Shown: positions 18,043-26,563, numbered from the stretch's first letter. The stretch: 55,118 bases of DNA from Alphaproteobacteria bacterium (GCA_021776235.1 JAJFGG010000073.1:1-55118), one strand, 5' to 3'. Numbers and translations are program-made. Notes: generated by a model not told the origin, from the sequence alone.

Positions 18043-18963
18043 TCAGCTTCGCCGGGATTCGGCAGGATGTTCGTGGTTGGTACGTATCCAAGCGCGCATC
18101 ATCAGGCGCCGGCTTGGACGGTGGCGAGAGACCGGCCTGCGCGCGTGCAAACACCTGCGGTTGTCGATCATGAGGAATTCACCTGACTGCATCAGCCACT
18201 CGAAGGCCGATGCCGTCGTCGCGGTCACTTCCTCAAGGGCATCAAGGGCGCGGACCACGCGCTTGGGAATATCGACTTCAGGGCGTTCAAGGGCGAAATC
18301 TATCGTGTAGCGGCGCCAGCACATGCTGTCCTGGCCAAGAACCGGCCGCCAGACCACTTCAGGCTCGAATTCCGAGGCGAGCAGCCAAGGCACAGGCTCG
18401 TCTTTGAGCACCTGCAGTAGATCGGATCCGAACCGCTCCTGCACCTCATGGCAAATCGTATGCATGTCTATCAGTCGGGATTCGCCTTCGCCGCCTGCGT
18501 CGGGGCGCACACAAACCATGCTGACAACTCCGACCTGCTCGGGCCAGTCCGCCGCATCGGTGTGGAGGAGTTCGGTGTACACTTGTCCGTTCGACGGCGA
18601 GGTGAGGTCGGCCTGGTGATGGATGTATTGCACAAGCTGCGCCCGCGGTTTTTGCAGCGGCTTGGAGACCAGCCGGCCGAAGGCCCGGTTAAGGCCGATA
18701 AAAAGCCGGTTCTCCCCGTCGAACTCAAGGCCGGAGATAACGGTGCTGAACGGCGTACGAGCCAGGCGTTGTCGAATTTCCTCAAGCAACCAATCCAACC
18801 CATCGCCACAGCAAACCTTGAGGCCTTCCAGTGTAGACCGCTGAAGATCGTCGTCGTAATAGGCCTCGTTCTCGCGCACGGGAAGGCGGTGGGCTGCAGC
18901 CAGTAGATCCGATGCCAGGCTCCTCGGCACCTCTATTCGCGCCGAATTTGGAAATGCATGCAT
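18043..18963 (-). CDS. TauD/TfdA-family Fe(II)/2OG dioxygenase
   Basis: 306 aa. The iron-binding HxD is in LLHTDAADW (near residues 134-136) and the distal His is in RRCLHARRP (near 272), followed by the Arg-rich 2-oxoglutarate site. The overall layout resembles the TauD group that includes clavaminate-synthase-like enzymes. The ATG at 18963 was chosen because AGGCTGAAG lies just upstream and it starts after the stop of the preceding gene; an upstream ATG at 18999 would overlap that gene. The operon neighbours are SsuD-like monooxygenases and a shikimate-dehydrogenase-like protein. TauD and SsuD together recall sulfonate use, but no sulfonate transporter is present, so a biosynthetic role is equally likely. 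Confidence 0.82.
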   Translation of the reverse strand: MHAFPNSARIEVPRSLASDLLAAAHRLPVRENEAYYDDDLQRSTLEGLKVCCGDGLDWLLEEIRQRLARTPFSTVISGLEFDGENRLFIGLNRAFGRLVSKPLQKPRAQLVQYIHHQADLTSPSNGQVYTELLHTDAADWPEQVGVVSMVCVRPDAGGEGESRLIDMHTICHEVQERFGSDLLQVLKDEPVPWLLASEFEPEVVWRPVLGQDSMCWRRYTIDFALERPEVDIPKRVVRALDALEEVTATTASAFEWLMQSGEFLMIDNRRCLHARRPVSRHRPSRRLMMRAWIRTNHEHPAESRRS

Positions 18964-18979
18964 GCGCTTCAGCCTACAA

Positions 18980-20482
18980 TTAATTAGCCAACTTCGCATT
19001 GAGTATTCCGCGGCCCAACGCGGCCGGCAGACTGGATCTGGTCATCAATTCAAACTGCCTGTCAACCTGCGCCGCCAACACATCGTAGCCATCAATCACG
19101 TAGCAACCAAGCGCCCTGGCTTTCGACGCAAGCGGCGTCGGCTCGACGCCGTAAACGAGATCGACCAGCACCGCGCCAGGGGACAATTCATCAAGATCAA
19201 ACGGCAGCGGGTCGGATTCCACCCGCCCCAACGGTGTTGCATGCACAACGATGTTCATAGCGCTCACCGAGACTTCATCCAGCGGCACGAGCGGCAAGTC
19301 GAGAATACGCGCGGCCCAGCGGCCGCGCCTCAGGCCACGATTAACAAGTGTCACCTGAGCCCCGGCCGCCGCAAGCGCAGCGGCGATCGCCCGTCCGGCG
19401 CCGCCACAGCCAACCACCGCGGCGCGTTTGCCGTGAACAGTTAGTCCGGCTGCGCGCAGGCAATCGAGCACTCCATCTGAATCCGTTGTTCCCGAAGTCC
19501 AGGCACCATTGGTTTTGCTTATCAGGTTGCTTGAGGCGCATCGCCGTACAGTCTCGGTACAGTACGCGGCAATGTCTGTAGCCGCCTCTTTGTGGGGCGA
19601 GGTGACCGTGAAACCCTTGAATGCCATGCCCAGCCTCTCGAACAGGCGGTCATTGGCGACGCCGTCCCAGAACGCGCTGAAAGATTCCGCCTGGAATGGA
19701 AGATACAACGCCCTGCGTCCAAGAGCACGATAGCCGGCGTTGTGCAGCCGCGGCGATAATGACTTCAGAACTGGATTGCCAACAATGCCGAACAGCTCGG
19801 TTGGGCGGCAAAGAAGGGGCAACCCGTAGTCGAGCACGAGCTGCGCCACGCTCGGTTCGTCCGCCGATGCGGTCTCGTCATCAAGCCTCGCGAATACCAT
19901 GGGACAGCCCAGATACGGCGCGAGCATCCGGCTCCAGAACCCGGACGCTCCCTCAGCGTATGCGACCGTATCACCGCGCCCTAGCGATTTGAGAAATGCA
20001 AGCGGCACCAGTCCGTCCACAGCGCTCTGCGCTGTGCATACGAGCTTGTAAACCCGCGCTTTAACGTTTGTCATCTGTCTGAATTGCTTGGCAAGCATGC
20101 TCTCGTCCTCAGCTGCGCCACGCCAGGCGACGAGCCTACTGGCAGGGGGCACGTGGTCGAGAATTTCGGGCGTCAAGTCATGTGGCGCCTCAAGCTCAAC
20201 CAGGTCGAAACAACGCCCTGCCCAGCGGAGACGATCGCGGCGCGCATCTTCGTTGTAAGAGGCTTCGCCGGCGGCGGGCCGCCGCGTCAGAGAATACATC
20301 AGACTTCCCCCGAAGTGGTTTCGCAACCAGTCGGGATCAAGGTCGCCGCACTGCCCGGCGCGGACATCCAGCCAATCGGCCTCACGGCCGAGCGTCCGCA
20401 GTTCCGAGCCGTCGTGACTTGGTGTTGCATTGAGGCTCGCTACGATAATAGCGTTTTGGTCCACAATCCCATCCTTGACCAT
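18980..20482 (-). CDS. Shikimate dehydrogenase fused to degenerate type I dehydroquinase domain
   Basis: 500 aa. About residues 1-230 align in outline with type I 3-dehydroquinate dehydratase: a barrel with YSLTRRP near the conserved Arg and the Schiff-base Lys apparently kept in VYKLVCTA. The catalytic His region (usually a YHDF-like motif) reads LVAWRGAAED with no His. From about residue 232 a full shikimate dehydrogenase follows: ELFGIVGNPVLKSLSPRLHN, catalytic Lys in TVTSPHKEAA, Asp in TTDSDGVLD, NADP loop VVGCGGAGRAIAAAL. This order matches the plant-type bifunctional enzyme, which also occurs in some bacteria. Context (flavin and 2OG oxygenases, methyltransferase) suggests a pathway-specific reductase on a shikimate-like or other substrate, not housekeeping aromatic synthesis. 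Loss of dehydratase activity is inferred. Confidence 0.82.
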   Translation of the reverse strand: MVKDGIVDQNAIIVASLNATPSHDGSELRTLGREADWLDVRAGQCGDLDPDWLRNHFGGSLMYSLTRRPAAGEASYNEDARRDRLRWAGRCFDLVELEAPHDLTPEILDHVPPASRLVAWRGAAEDESMLAKQFRQMTNVKARVYKLVCTAQSAVDGLVPLAFLKSLGRGDTVAYAEGASGFWSRMLAPYLGCPMVFARLDDETASADEPSVAQLVLDYGLPLLCRPTELFGIVGNPVLKSLSPRLHNAGYRALGRRALYLPFQAESFSAFWDGVANDRLFERLGMAFKGFTVTSPHKEAATDIAAYCTETVRRCASSNLISKTNGAWTSGTTDSDGVLDCLRAAGLTVHGKRAAVVGCGGAGRAIAAALAAAGAQVTLVNRGLRRGRWAARILDLPLVPLDEVSVSAMNIVVHATPLGRVESDPLPFDLDELSPGAVLVDLVYGVEPTPLASKARALGCYVIDGYDVLAAQVDRQFELMTRSSLPAALGRGILNAKLAN

Positions 20483-20553
20483 TCATCAAGCTGCAACGGG
20501 GCCCTCGGTCCGCGTGTTTGGCTCTGGCGGTGAGAAGGTTTACTCTGCGCACG

Positions 20554-21660
20554 CTACGCGCCGCCGGGCACCTGGTCTCTTTCCCGATCGCGAACCAACG
20601 GCAGGACTTCCCGCCCGACTATATTCATCTCGTCAATTTCTGGCCAGCCGGAAATAATGAACTGGCTCACGCCGATCCGCTTGTACTCGAGAAAACTGCT
20701 GGCCAATTCCTCAGGGGTACCGATCAACGTGGTCCATACCGGTCCAAAGTAAGGTGTGAACCCGGTCCAGATCGACGGACTAAGCCAGCCCTGTTCGTTC
20801 GAAGCCAGCGCGCTTTCACGGTACATTTGAGAATCGTCCCGAACCGGCACCTTGGGCACTGTAGCGGCGATGTAGTCATCCTCCAGAAGAGAGTCGATAA
20901 CCCCAATCGCTTCGGCTCGGGTCGGTCTGCAAATCACACAAAGTCTGAGACAGACCTCGACCCCCTGCTCGCGCATGTGCCGCACCGACGGTGCCAACTT
21001 CTGCGGCGTATCAATCACCCGCAACCAGCAAGTCGCCTTTGTTGCCGCCAGATGCTGGGCCGCCTCGGAGTGTCCGGATACGTACAACTCGGGCGATGCA
21101 CGATCCGGTGCGAGGAACGGTGTGTGCAGAGAACCACCTTCCACTCGATAGTGTTTACCGTTGAAATCAACCGCCTGGCTACCCTGCCATAAAGCATTGC
21201 AGACCGTGAGGAACTCGCCGGCGCGGGAATATCGTTCATCGTGTTCGAGAAAGTCTCCGTAGCCATGCTGCTCCGAGACCGAGCTTCCAGCAACCGTATT
21301 GAGCGAAATGCGTCCACCGATAAGTCCGGAAAGGGTATTAACCTGCTGCACCAGGGCAGTGGGCAACATCAGTCCTGTTCGGAAAGCCGCAATAAATTTG
21401 AGCGTCTCGGTCGCGCGCCCCAATGCGCAGGCCACGATAAAAGGGTCCGGTTCGAAGCGGCTGAACGATATCAAGACGGAATCGATCCCCGCCCGCTCTG
21501 CATGTTGGGCGAACCGATGCCATCCCTCAATGTCGGGCATCCGGGCCGGGGAAGAGATGTCCGGCGCCTCTATGCGGTAGCGAGCCGCCGCCTGCGGCGT
21601 CCCCATTGCCACTTCGCCGGCCTTGGGGAGCATCCAGTGAAATCTCAAATTCCCCGCCAT
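20554..21660 (-). CDS. LLM-class FMNH2-dependent monooxygenase (SsuD-like), copy 2
   Basis: 368 aa from the chosen ATG, which has AGAGGATG just upstream and begins MAGNLRFHWMLP, matching the start of its paralog (LRIHWRMLQ). An upstream in-frame start at 21756 would add 32 unaligned residues. SsuD-like features: FIAAFRTGLMLPTALVQQ, NTLSGLIGGRISLNTVAG, HDERYSRAGEFLTVCNALW and YKRIGVSQFIISGWPEIDEM. It is clearly paralogous to the copy at 16879-18030 but diverged. It stands 71 bases before the shikimate-dehydrogenase fusion in the same run and should need an FMN reductase such as the one at 3876. Confidence 0.87.
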   Translation of the reverse strand: MAGNLRFHWMLPKAGEVAMGTPQAAARYRIEAPDISSPARMPDIEGWHRFAQHAERAGIDSVLISFSRFEPDPFIVACALGRATETLKFIAAFRTGLMLPTALVQQVNTLSGLIGGRISLNTVAGSSVSEQHGYGDFLEHDERYSRAGEFLTVCNALWQGSQAVDFNGKHYRVEGGSLHTPFLAPDRASPELYVSGHSEAAQHLAATKATCWLRVIDTPQKLAPSVRHMREQGVEVCLRLCVICRPTRAEAIGVIDSLLEDDYIAATVPKVPVRDDSQMYRESALASNEQGWLSPSIWTGFTPYFGPVWTTLIGTPEELASSFLEYKRIGVSQFIISGWPEIDEMNIVGREVLPLVRDRERDQVPGGA

Positions 21661-21855
21661 TTGACATCCTCTGTACTTGCCATCTTTGTCTCGGCCAATG
21701 GGCCGGCGGCGAAACGGTCGCCCAGTCGCATTCTCGCCGACCGGGATTTGCCGCAATTAGACAGTGACGCCGGCCTGCTCCGGCAGTTGGATCGTGCAAC
21801 GCCCACAGGTAGTGCAAAGGTTCCGACCCGCGAGGGCTCTCTCGATTTGCTTCAC

Positions 21856-22641
21856 TCACGTCGCCGGTCGAATGATGCAGCAATGCTGCATTTCGCCATT
21901 GACCGGAGGCTGGATGACCGAGTCCGGAAATTCTTGCTGCAAGAACTGCGCCGTGTGGAAAACATGATAGCTCATGGCGGACCCGGCATCGTCGCGCCAG
22001 CTCCCGTTGTCATTGACAAACAGATCGCGTCCTCCCACCAAAGCACACCATTGGGCACCGCGGCTACGCTCAAGCAAAGGCTTGTAGTCTGACAGGGGAT
22101 CCGCATCGAACACTCTTTGCAGGCGCCATTTCAGGTTGTTGCCATCGTCGTCTCCGGGCCAGCTTCGATGGTGCGGATCGATGAACGTAAAAGCCAACCT
22201 GCCGTCTCGCGACAGCAGTGCGCGCAGTTGTTCCACCAGATCGTGCATATCTTCACGCGTTGTGTGGGTAAATACCGAATAGGCCAGGATCAGGTCGAAG
22301 GGCCCGCCAAGGGCCGGAAGAGGGCAATTGGCGATACCCTGCGGGTTGAAGGAACAATTGAAACGGTCAAAATAGACCCAGCGTGCCTGCGGAAATCTTC
22401 GCCGTCCTTCCGCGACGGCCTCTTCAAGGACATCGACGCAACAGTAGTCCTCGGCCCGAATCCTGCCGTCCGACCCGGCCAGGAGATCACCCTGGTTGCC
22501 ACCGAAATCGAGGACAGACTTACCGGTCCAATCCGGGCAACCAAGCTGCTGGTCAAAGTAACTGAACTGACCCGATTTTCTCCTTAACGGACGCAACTTT
22601 CGTTGCTCATCCGTTCCTCGCCAGAGAAAAACCTCATCCAT
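21856..22641 (-). CDS. Class I SAM-dependent methyltransferase, paralog A
   Basis: 261 aa from the ATG at 22641, preceded by GGGGGAAAGG; a TTG at 22689 is also in frame. Motif I is unusual, SVLDFGGNQGDLL instead of the common DxGxGxG. An acidic end of strand 2 (YCCVDVLEEAV) and the post-motif FDLILAYSVFTHTTREDMHD are typical of class I methyltransferases. The C-terminus ends in MQHCCII plus four residues, and the same tail ends paralog B encoded divergently 0.3 kb away. It is first in the minus-strand run leading to the monooxygenases. Substrate unknown; the conserved Cys pair in the tail may bind metal or substrate. Confidence 0.8.
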   Translation of the reverse strand: MDEVFLWRGTDEQRKLRPLRRKSGQFSYFDQQLGCPDWTGKSVLDFGGNQGDLLAGSDGRIRAEDYCCVDVLEEAVAEGRRRFPQARWVYFDRFNCSFNPQGIANCPLPALGGPFDLILAYSVFTHTTREDMHDLVEQLRALLSRDGRLAFTFIDPHHRSWPGDDDGNNLKWRLQRVFDADPLSDYKPLLERSRGAQWCALVGGRDLFVNDNGSWRDDAGSAMSYHVFHTAQFLQQEFPDSVIQPPVNGEMQHCCIIRPAT

Positions 22642-22963
22642 GCCGAGTGCCCTTTCCCCCATCATAGAGTTAACAGCATTCGCCGACAAACGGTAGGATC
22701 AGCGCAACTACTTGTCAAATAGCGAAATTCCAACGGCCGGATGGCCCTTTTTGGCGACGGCTCATATCTCGTTCCTATCGCGTCTCCAGGGCTTACTGGT
22801 CTGGCACTTGGTTGGTTAATCCAGCGCCCACTCCGTTGCGAAGCTAATTAATTGACGGGCGCCACCATTTTATTGTCTAGTATTTTTCGTATTGTCCCTT
22901 GCTTTTAAAGCCTAACAATAGGGTCATGGGGGACTGTGACCCGGGCTGGACGGTCGGCTCAAT
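22642..22963. promoter_or_regulatory. Divergent intergenic region between paralogous methyltransferases
   Basis: 322 bases, visibly AT-richer than the flanks, expected to carry back-to-back promoters. A TTGACG hexamer near 22850 on the + strand is a candidate -35, but no convincing -10 is spaced correctly. No coding content was recognised. Symmetrical control of both arms from here is an inference. Confidence 0.4.
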
Positions 22964-23719
22964 TTGCGCTTCAACGAAGGGTCCAGGGTGGCGTTCTTTT
23001 CACAAAAAATGGGGCAGTTCTGCTATTTCGCCTTGCAATTGGGGGATCCGGACTGGCGCGGAAAGGACGTGTTGGATTTTGGCGGGAACATCGGCAACAT
23101 TCTGCGGGATCAAAATTCCACGATCGACGAGGAACGTTACTCCTGTATAGATGTCGACCGCGAGGCCATCGAATCAGGAATGGCCGACTTTCCAAAATCA
23201 CACTGGTACTTCTACAATCGCTACTGCTTCTTTTTTAATCCTCTGGGACAATCTGGGCTCGCGCTTCCGGATTTCAATCAGCGTTTCGACTACATTATTT
23301 CGTACTCGGTCTTCACCAATACCGTGCGAAGTGAAATGTTTGACCTGGTCGAACAACTGAAAGCCCTGTTGAATAACGATGGCAAGCTCGCCTTTACCTT
23401 CATAGATCCGGGCTACCGCTCCTGGCCAAAGAAATATGCCGGAAATAATTTGCAATGGCGATTGGAACGGGACAATAAAGACAAGCCCGACGTCGACATT
23501 GCAGGCCTCGTGGCGGAAGCCGACCAGGCGCGCTGGTGTATCCTTCTCAACGGAACCGATCTTTACCTCGAGACCGAGACGTTAAGGCCGTGTCCGGTCG
23601 AGCAGCAAAAGTCGTGCCATGTTTACTATACCGAGGCCTACATGCAGTCGCTGTTTCCGGCCGCTGTCATCCTGCCGCCGGCGAACAACGAAATGCAGCA
23701 TTGCTGCATCATCGGGTGA
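22964..23719 (+). CDS. Class I SAM-dependent methyltransferase, paralog B
   Basis: 251 aa, paralogous along its length to paralog A on the other strand. Matching blocks include GQFCYFALQLGDPDWRGKD, VLDFGGNIGNIL, the post-motif FDYIISYSVFTNTVRSEMFD, LAFTFIDPGYRSWP and the C-terminal MQHCCII. The start is uncertain: an in-frame stop lies at 22937, so only TTG 22964, GTG 22988 or ATG 23009 are possible, and all give a shorter N-terminus than paralog A. Either the leader was lost or an upstream frameshift removed it. It opens a + strand run with the Rossmann-like gene at 23766. A heterodimer with paralog A or sequential methylations are possible. Confidence 0.78.
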   Translation: MRFNEGSRVAFFSQKMGQFCYFALQLGDPDWRGKDVLDFGGNIGNILRDQNSTIDEERYSCIDVDREAIESGMADFPKSHWYFYNRYCFFFNPLGQSGLALPDFNQRFDYIISYSVFTNTVRSEMFDLVEQLKALLNNDGKLAFTFIDPGYRSWPKKYAGNNLQWRLERDNKDKPDVDIAGLVAEADQARWCILLNGTDLYLETETLRPCPVEQQKSCHVYYTEAYMQSLFPAAVILPPANNEMQHCCIIG

Positions 23720-23765
23720 GAGCCCGGAAACGATTACCCAAGAAGGTCGAAACCAGGAAAAAACC

Positions 23766-24536
23766 ATGGAACATCAAGCCCCCCGTGCATTCAACCGTGA
23801 AATGTATCACGGCAAGCCCGAGAACGTCTTCTATGGCACCGATGACGGCCACCAGGACGGCTCTTTTGGTGAGTTCAAGACATTCGAGGACCATTATCAC
23901 AGCGTGTCCGCCGAACGACGCGACGACATTCACATGATCAGCGTCGTTGGTGGTCTGTACGGCCTCAACCTGATCCCGCTCTGGAGGCCCAAACACCTGA
24001 CGATCTTCGATATCAATCCCATGGCCGTCACCTATTTCCAAGTTGTTCGCCGGGTCTTCACGGCCAGCCGCGACGCCGCACAGTTCCTTGACCGCCTCGG
24101 CGCGGGAGATTACCCGGTCGAAGACGATGAAGAAGCGTTCGTGCAAGAGAACATCTGTTTGAAACAGAGAGGCGAACTGCCGCGCGCGCGTGGCTCGACC
24201 AAGCGCTCTTACGAGGAGAGTTGGAAGATCGCGCTTGAGCATTTCGACCTGACCAGGCAGCTGTTGACCGATTTGCCGCTCGAAATCCGTACAGAACCGA
24301 TGGAAAGCGAAAGCTTCAGCAACTGGATCCGCAATCAAAACAATATCTGGATATATTGTTCGAATATCACCGAGTTTCACTATTTCGACCTGGAGATCGC
24401 AGATCCGAGCAACGTCGTGCTGGCCCAGATCATATTCCCGGGTAACGAGCAGATTCTGGACCTTGCGCCGTTGAGTGGCGGCCCGGTCAAAGCGAGCTTC
24501 GAGATACCTCTGAGTGCAAAACGCCTTGAAACCTAG
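23766..24536 (+). CDS. Unknown protein with Rossmann-like (DUF3419-like?) segment
   Basis: 256 aa starting at an ATG preceded by AGGAAAAAA. Not firmly recognised. A strand-turn segment HMISVVGGLYGLNLIPLW, then HLTIFDINPMAVTYFQVVRR, looks like a nucleotide- or SAM-binding core, with an Asp-Ile-Asn-Pro in place of the usual acidic strand end. It slightly recalls DUF3419 (aminocarboxypropyl transferase) proteins. A later SNITEFHYFDLEIAD segment fits the same fold. It lies 46 bases after methyltransferase B and probably belongs to its transcript. Its stop codon falls inside the dispersed palindrome at 24533. Confidence 0.55.
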   Translation: MEHQAPRAFNREMYHGKPENVFYGTDDGHQDGSFGEFKTFEDHYHSVSAERRDDIHMISVVGGLYGLNLIPLWRPKHLTIFDINPMAVTYFQVVRRVFTASRDAAQFLDRLGAGDYPVEDDEEAFVQENICLKQRGELPRARGSTKRSYEESWKIALEHFDLTRQLLTDLPLEIRTEPMESESFSNWIRNQNNIWIYCSNITEFHYFDLEIADPSNVVLAQIIFPGNEQILDLAPLSGGPVKASFEIPLSAKRLET

Positions 24537-24581
24537 ACCACGTTTATAGAACATAGACCCGTTTGATGGCGCGTGGTCTAG
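24533..24581. repeat. Dispersed palindrome, complete copy
   Basis: Perfect 10-bp arms CTAGACCACG (24533-24542) and CGTGGTCTAG (24572-24581) enclose a 29-base core shared with 7648-7688. The left arm contains the upstream gene's TAG stop. It may act as a terminator or mRNA-end stabiliser, and the two diverged copies suggest a REP-like mobile repeat family. Confidence 0.75.
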
Positions 24582-24723
24582 GGCATCAAGGAACGCGGAG
24601 CGATGGCGGATCACCGCAGCCGCGTGATCCTGTCATGTTTCACCGGTCGCCGCGACATGCTTCCAATCACCGGCGGCCTGCGCTAGGATTCTGGCCGGTT
24701 CGCCTGGTAAAGGGAGAGGAGCT

Positions 24724-25164
24724 GTGGAGAATTTTCTGGTCGATGAGACCGGGACACAAGCTGTTATTGATGCGGACCTTCTCGCCCGGCGGCGGCCGGT
24801 TGAGCTAAGCCTGTCGAGTTATCTTGGCACCTGGAGCAATGCCAATGCGCGCTCTCCGGGGCTGGCGCAAATCACCTGTTCGGCGCGGACCGGCCGCTTG
24901 ATGGTCCGAGCCTACGGTGCCCGGGCCGAGGGCCCTGAGGATTGGGGCGAGGCCCAGGATGTTGTTGTGTTTGCGCCTGGCGCCGCCTCCGATACCGGCA
25001 CCGGCTTCTGCGCCCGGTATGAATTTCCGTTCATGCTGACGCGCCTGCAGGCCAACATCAAGGGCGGTGTAATGGTTACGGTGACCTACAATACATTCAA
25101 CGACGGCAGCGGCCGGCGACCCTATTTTATGCGCGAATTCCTGACACCCGCGGGGCCGTCATGA
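24724..25164 (+). CDS. Small beta-rich domain protein, repeat family member 1
   Basis: 146 aa, GTG start with GGGAGAGGAG just upstream. It has one copy of a domain of about 110 residues: LGTWSNANARSPGLAQITCS, a segment ending in EDWGEAQD, then ARYEFPFMLTRLQANIKGG and YNTFNDGSGRRPYFMREF. The alternating short strands around W, G and aromatic positions look like a small beta-barrel or lipocalin-like fold that I know only as an uncharacterised bacterial family. There is no signal peptide, so it is cytoplasmic. Its stop overlaps the next start (ATGA), and the three genes form a tightly coupled operon. Confidence 0.65.
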   Translation: MENFLVDETGTQAVIDADLLARRRPVELSLSSYLGTWSNANARSPGLAQITCSARTGRLMVRAYGARAEGPEDWGEAQDVVVFAPGAASDTGTGFCARYEFPFMLTRLQANIKGGVMVTVTYNTFNDGSGRRPYFMREFLTPAGPS

Positions 25165-25595
25165 CCCTCGCTTCAAGCCGCCAGGCGGACCTTGTCTTTG
25201 GCACCGAGGCCGATCAGGGGCCACCCGATGTGAGCGGTTTTCTCGGTCCGTGGCATAACACGAATGCGAGAACATCCAGAATTCGCAGGCTCACGGTGGA
25301 AGCCATGGATGCGGGTTTGTCCGTGCGGATCTGGGGTGTCGCCGGCGGCGGGCTGTTTGATTGGGGGCCGCAACCGGCCGAGGCGTTCACCTGTATCGAG
25401 GAAAATGGGGTGCAAGCCACGTCTTTGTACGCAAACTACGATTTTGGCTTCATGACCACGGCGCTCCAATGGCGCCTCAACAAGGGCATCCTTCCGCTGA
25501 TGAGTTTCAACGTTTTTCGAGACGATAGTGGCAGATCGAACTACTACACGCGGGAACTCTTCTGCCGCAGCGACATGTCCGGAGACGCGGCATGA
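25161..25595 (+). CDS. Small beta-rich domain protein, repeat family member 2
   Basis: 144 aa with one copy of the same domain as its neighbours: LGPWHNTNARTSRIRRLTVE, VRIWGVAGGGLFDWGPQPAE, ANYDFGFMTTALQWRLNKG and FNVFRDDSGRSNYYTREL. The DWG and DxSGR motifs are intact. The start overlaps the previous stop and its stop overlaps the next start, each by four bases. No signal peptide. Likely roles are binding a small ligand or acting as a small barrel enzyme; nothing in the sequence decides between them. Confidence 0.65.
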   Translation: MTLASSRQADLVFGTEADQGPPDVSGFLGPWHNTNARTSRIRRLTVEAMDAGLSVRIWGVAGGGLFDWGPQPAEAFTCIEENGVQATSLYANYDFGFMTTALQWRLNKGILPLMSFNVFRDDSGRSNYYTRELFCRSDMSGDAA

Positions 25596-26437
25596 CGGAA
25601 CGGCAGGCCCGAACGCTCGGCTATAGCCGCCTCGACGAGCGACACCAACCAGAACGGTCCGCGGCCATGACGGCTGATCCCACGGACCTGATGGGCAATT
25701 GGATCAACGCTGATCATGAGACGTGCTGCCTGCGGGGCGTGCGTGTGGAGCGCCAGTCAGGAGCCTTAAGCGTCAACCTCGACCCCGCGTTTGGAAACCC
25801 AGACCAGTTTCCGGCTTGCGCTTCGGTCGGATACCTTGAAGGCTCCAATGCCAGTGCATTTACGGCGATGACGGCGGACGGCACGATCAACGGCTACGAT
25901 GTGCGGCTGGAGGGCAATCTCAATGCCGGCCTGCTGGTGTTGTGCTGTTACAAGACCTGGCCCGATGAAAAAGGCGGCAATTGTTTCTCGCGGGAATATT
26001 TTGCCAAGGCAGATGACGCTGCGGCGCCGGCCGGCGGCGACACCGGGATAACAGCAGAAGATCCATTGTTCCATGGCATAGACGCACCCAAAGGACCTGC
26101 GCCCGACGCCATTGTCGGGCATTGGCGCAATGCCGAGAGGGGCTCTCAGGGGTTGAACGATCTGGTGATCAGCGCGTCCGACGGAGGCGTTACCGTGGCC
26201 GCCGCCGCGCACGGTGATATCGACTGGGGCGATAGCGTCGGCAAGCTCTATACGGATGTCGTCTACGGCGCCATCGGCGGCGTGGCGGCGCATGCTCGTT
26301 TCGATTTTGGTTTCGCCGAATGCCGGATGCAAATTCGTCTGGTAGGTGGCGCTCTCATCGTTGCCAGCTATACCCAGTTCGAGCCCGAACAGCAGCGCCA
26401 ACCGTCCTTTGTCCGCGAGTTCTTCTACCGCCCATGA
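25592..26437 (+). CDS. Two-domain member of the same beta-rich repeat family
   Basis: 281 aa holding two copies. The first (about residues 30-135: LMGNWINADHETCCLRGVRV to NCFSREYFAK) is diverged, has lost the DWG motif and gained several Cys. The second (about 170-281) is canonical: IVGHWRNAERGSQGLNDLVI, HGDIDWGDSVGK, ARFDFGFAECRMQIRLVGG, then SFVREFFYR at the very end. It is coupled to the previous gene by an ATGA overlap. Together the three genes encode four domains, as expected from tandem duplication and fusion. Confidence 0.65.
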   Translation: MTERQARTLGYSRLDERHQPERSAAMTADPTDLMGNWINADHETCCLRGVRVERQSGALSVNLDPAFGNPDQFPACASVGYLEGSNASAFTAMTADGTINGYDVRLEGNLNAGLLVLCCYKTWPDEKGGNCFSREYFAKADDAAAPAGGDTGITAEDPLFHGIDAPKGPAPDAIVGHWRNAERGSQGLNDLVISASDGGVTVAAAAHGDIDWGDSVGKLYTDVVYGAIGGVAAHARFDFGFAECRMQIRLVGGALIVASYTQFEPEQQRQPSFVREFFYRP

Positions 26438-26563
26438 CCGAGGCGGCATGCGGTGCCGGGACCAGGGAGCCGGTGAGCAAGGCCTGCTCGAAAGTGGTGT
26501 AGACAAAACAGCCCAAAAAAATGGAATCATTTTTGCGCTGATAATTTGATCTGTTTTGCAGAG

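Noticed and set aside
16879-21660. Taurine/alkanesulfonate utilisation operon
   Set aside because: SsuD- and TauD-like enzymes are present but no ABC uptake genes, and the shikimate-dehydrogenase fusion and methyltransferases do not belong to that pathway.
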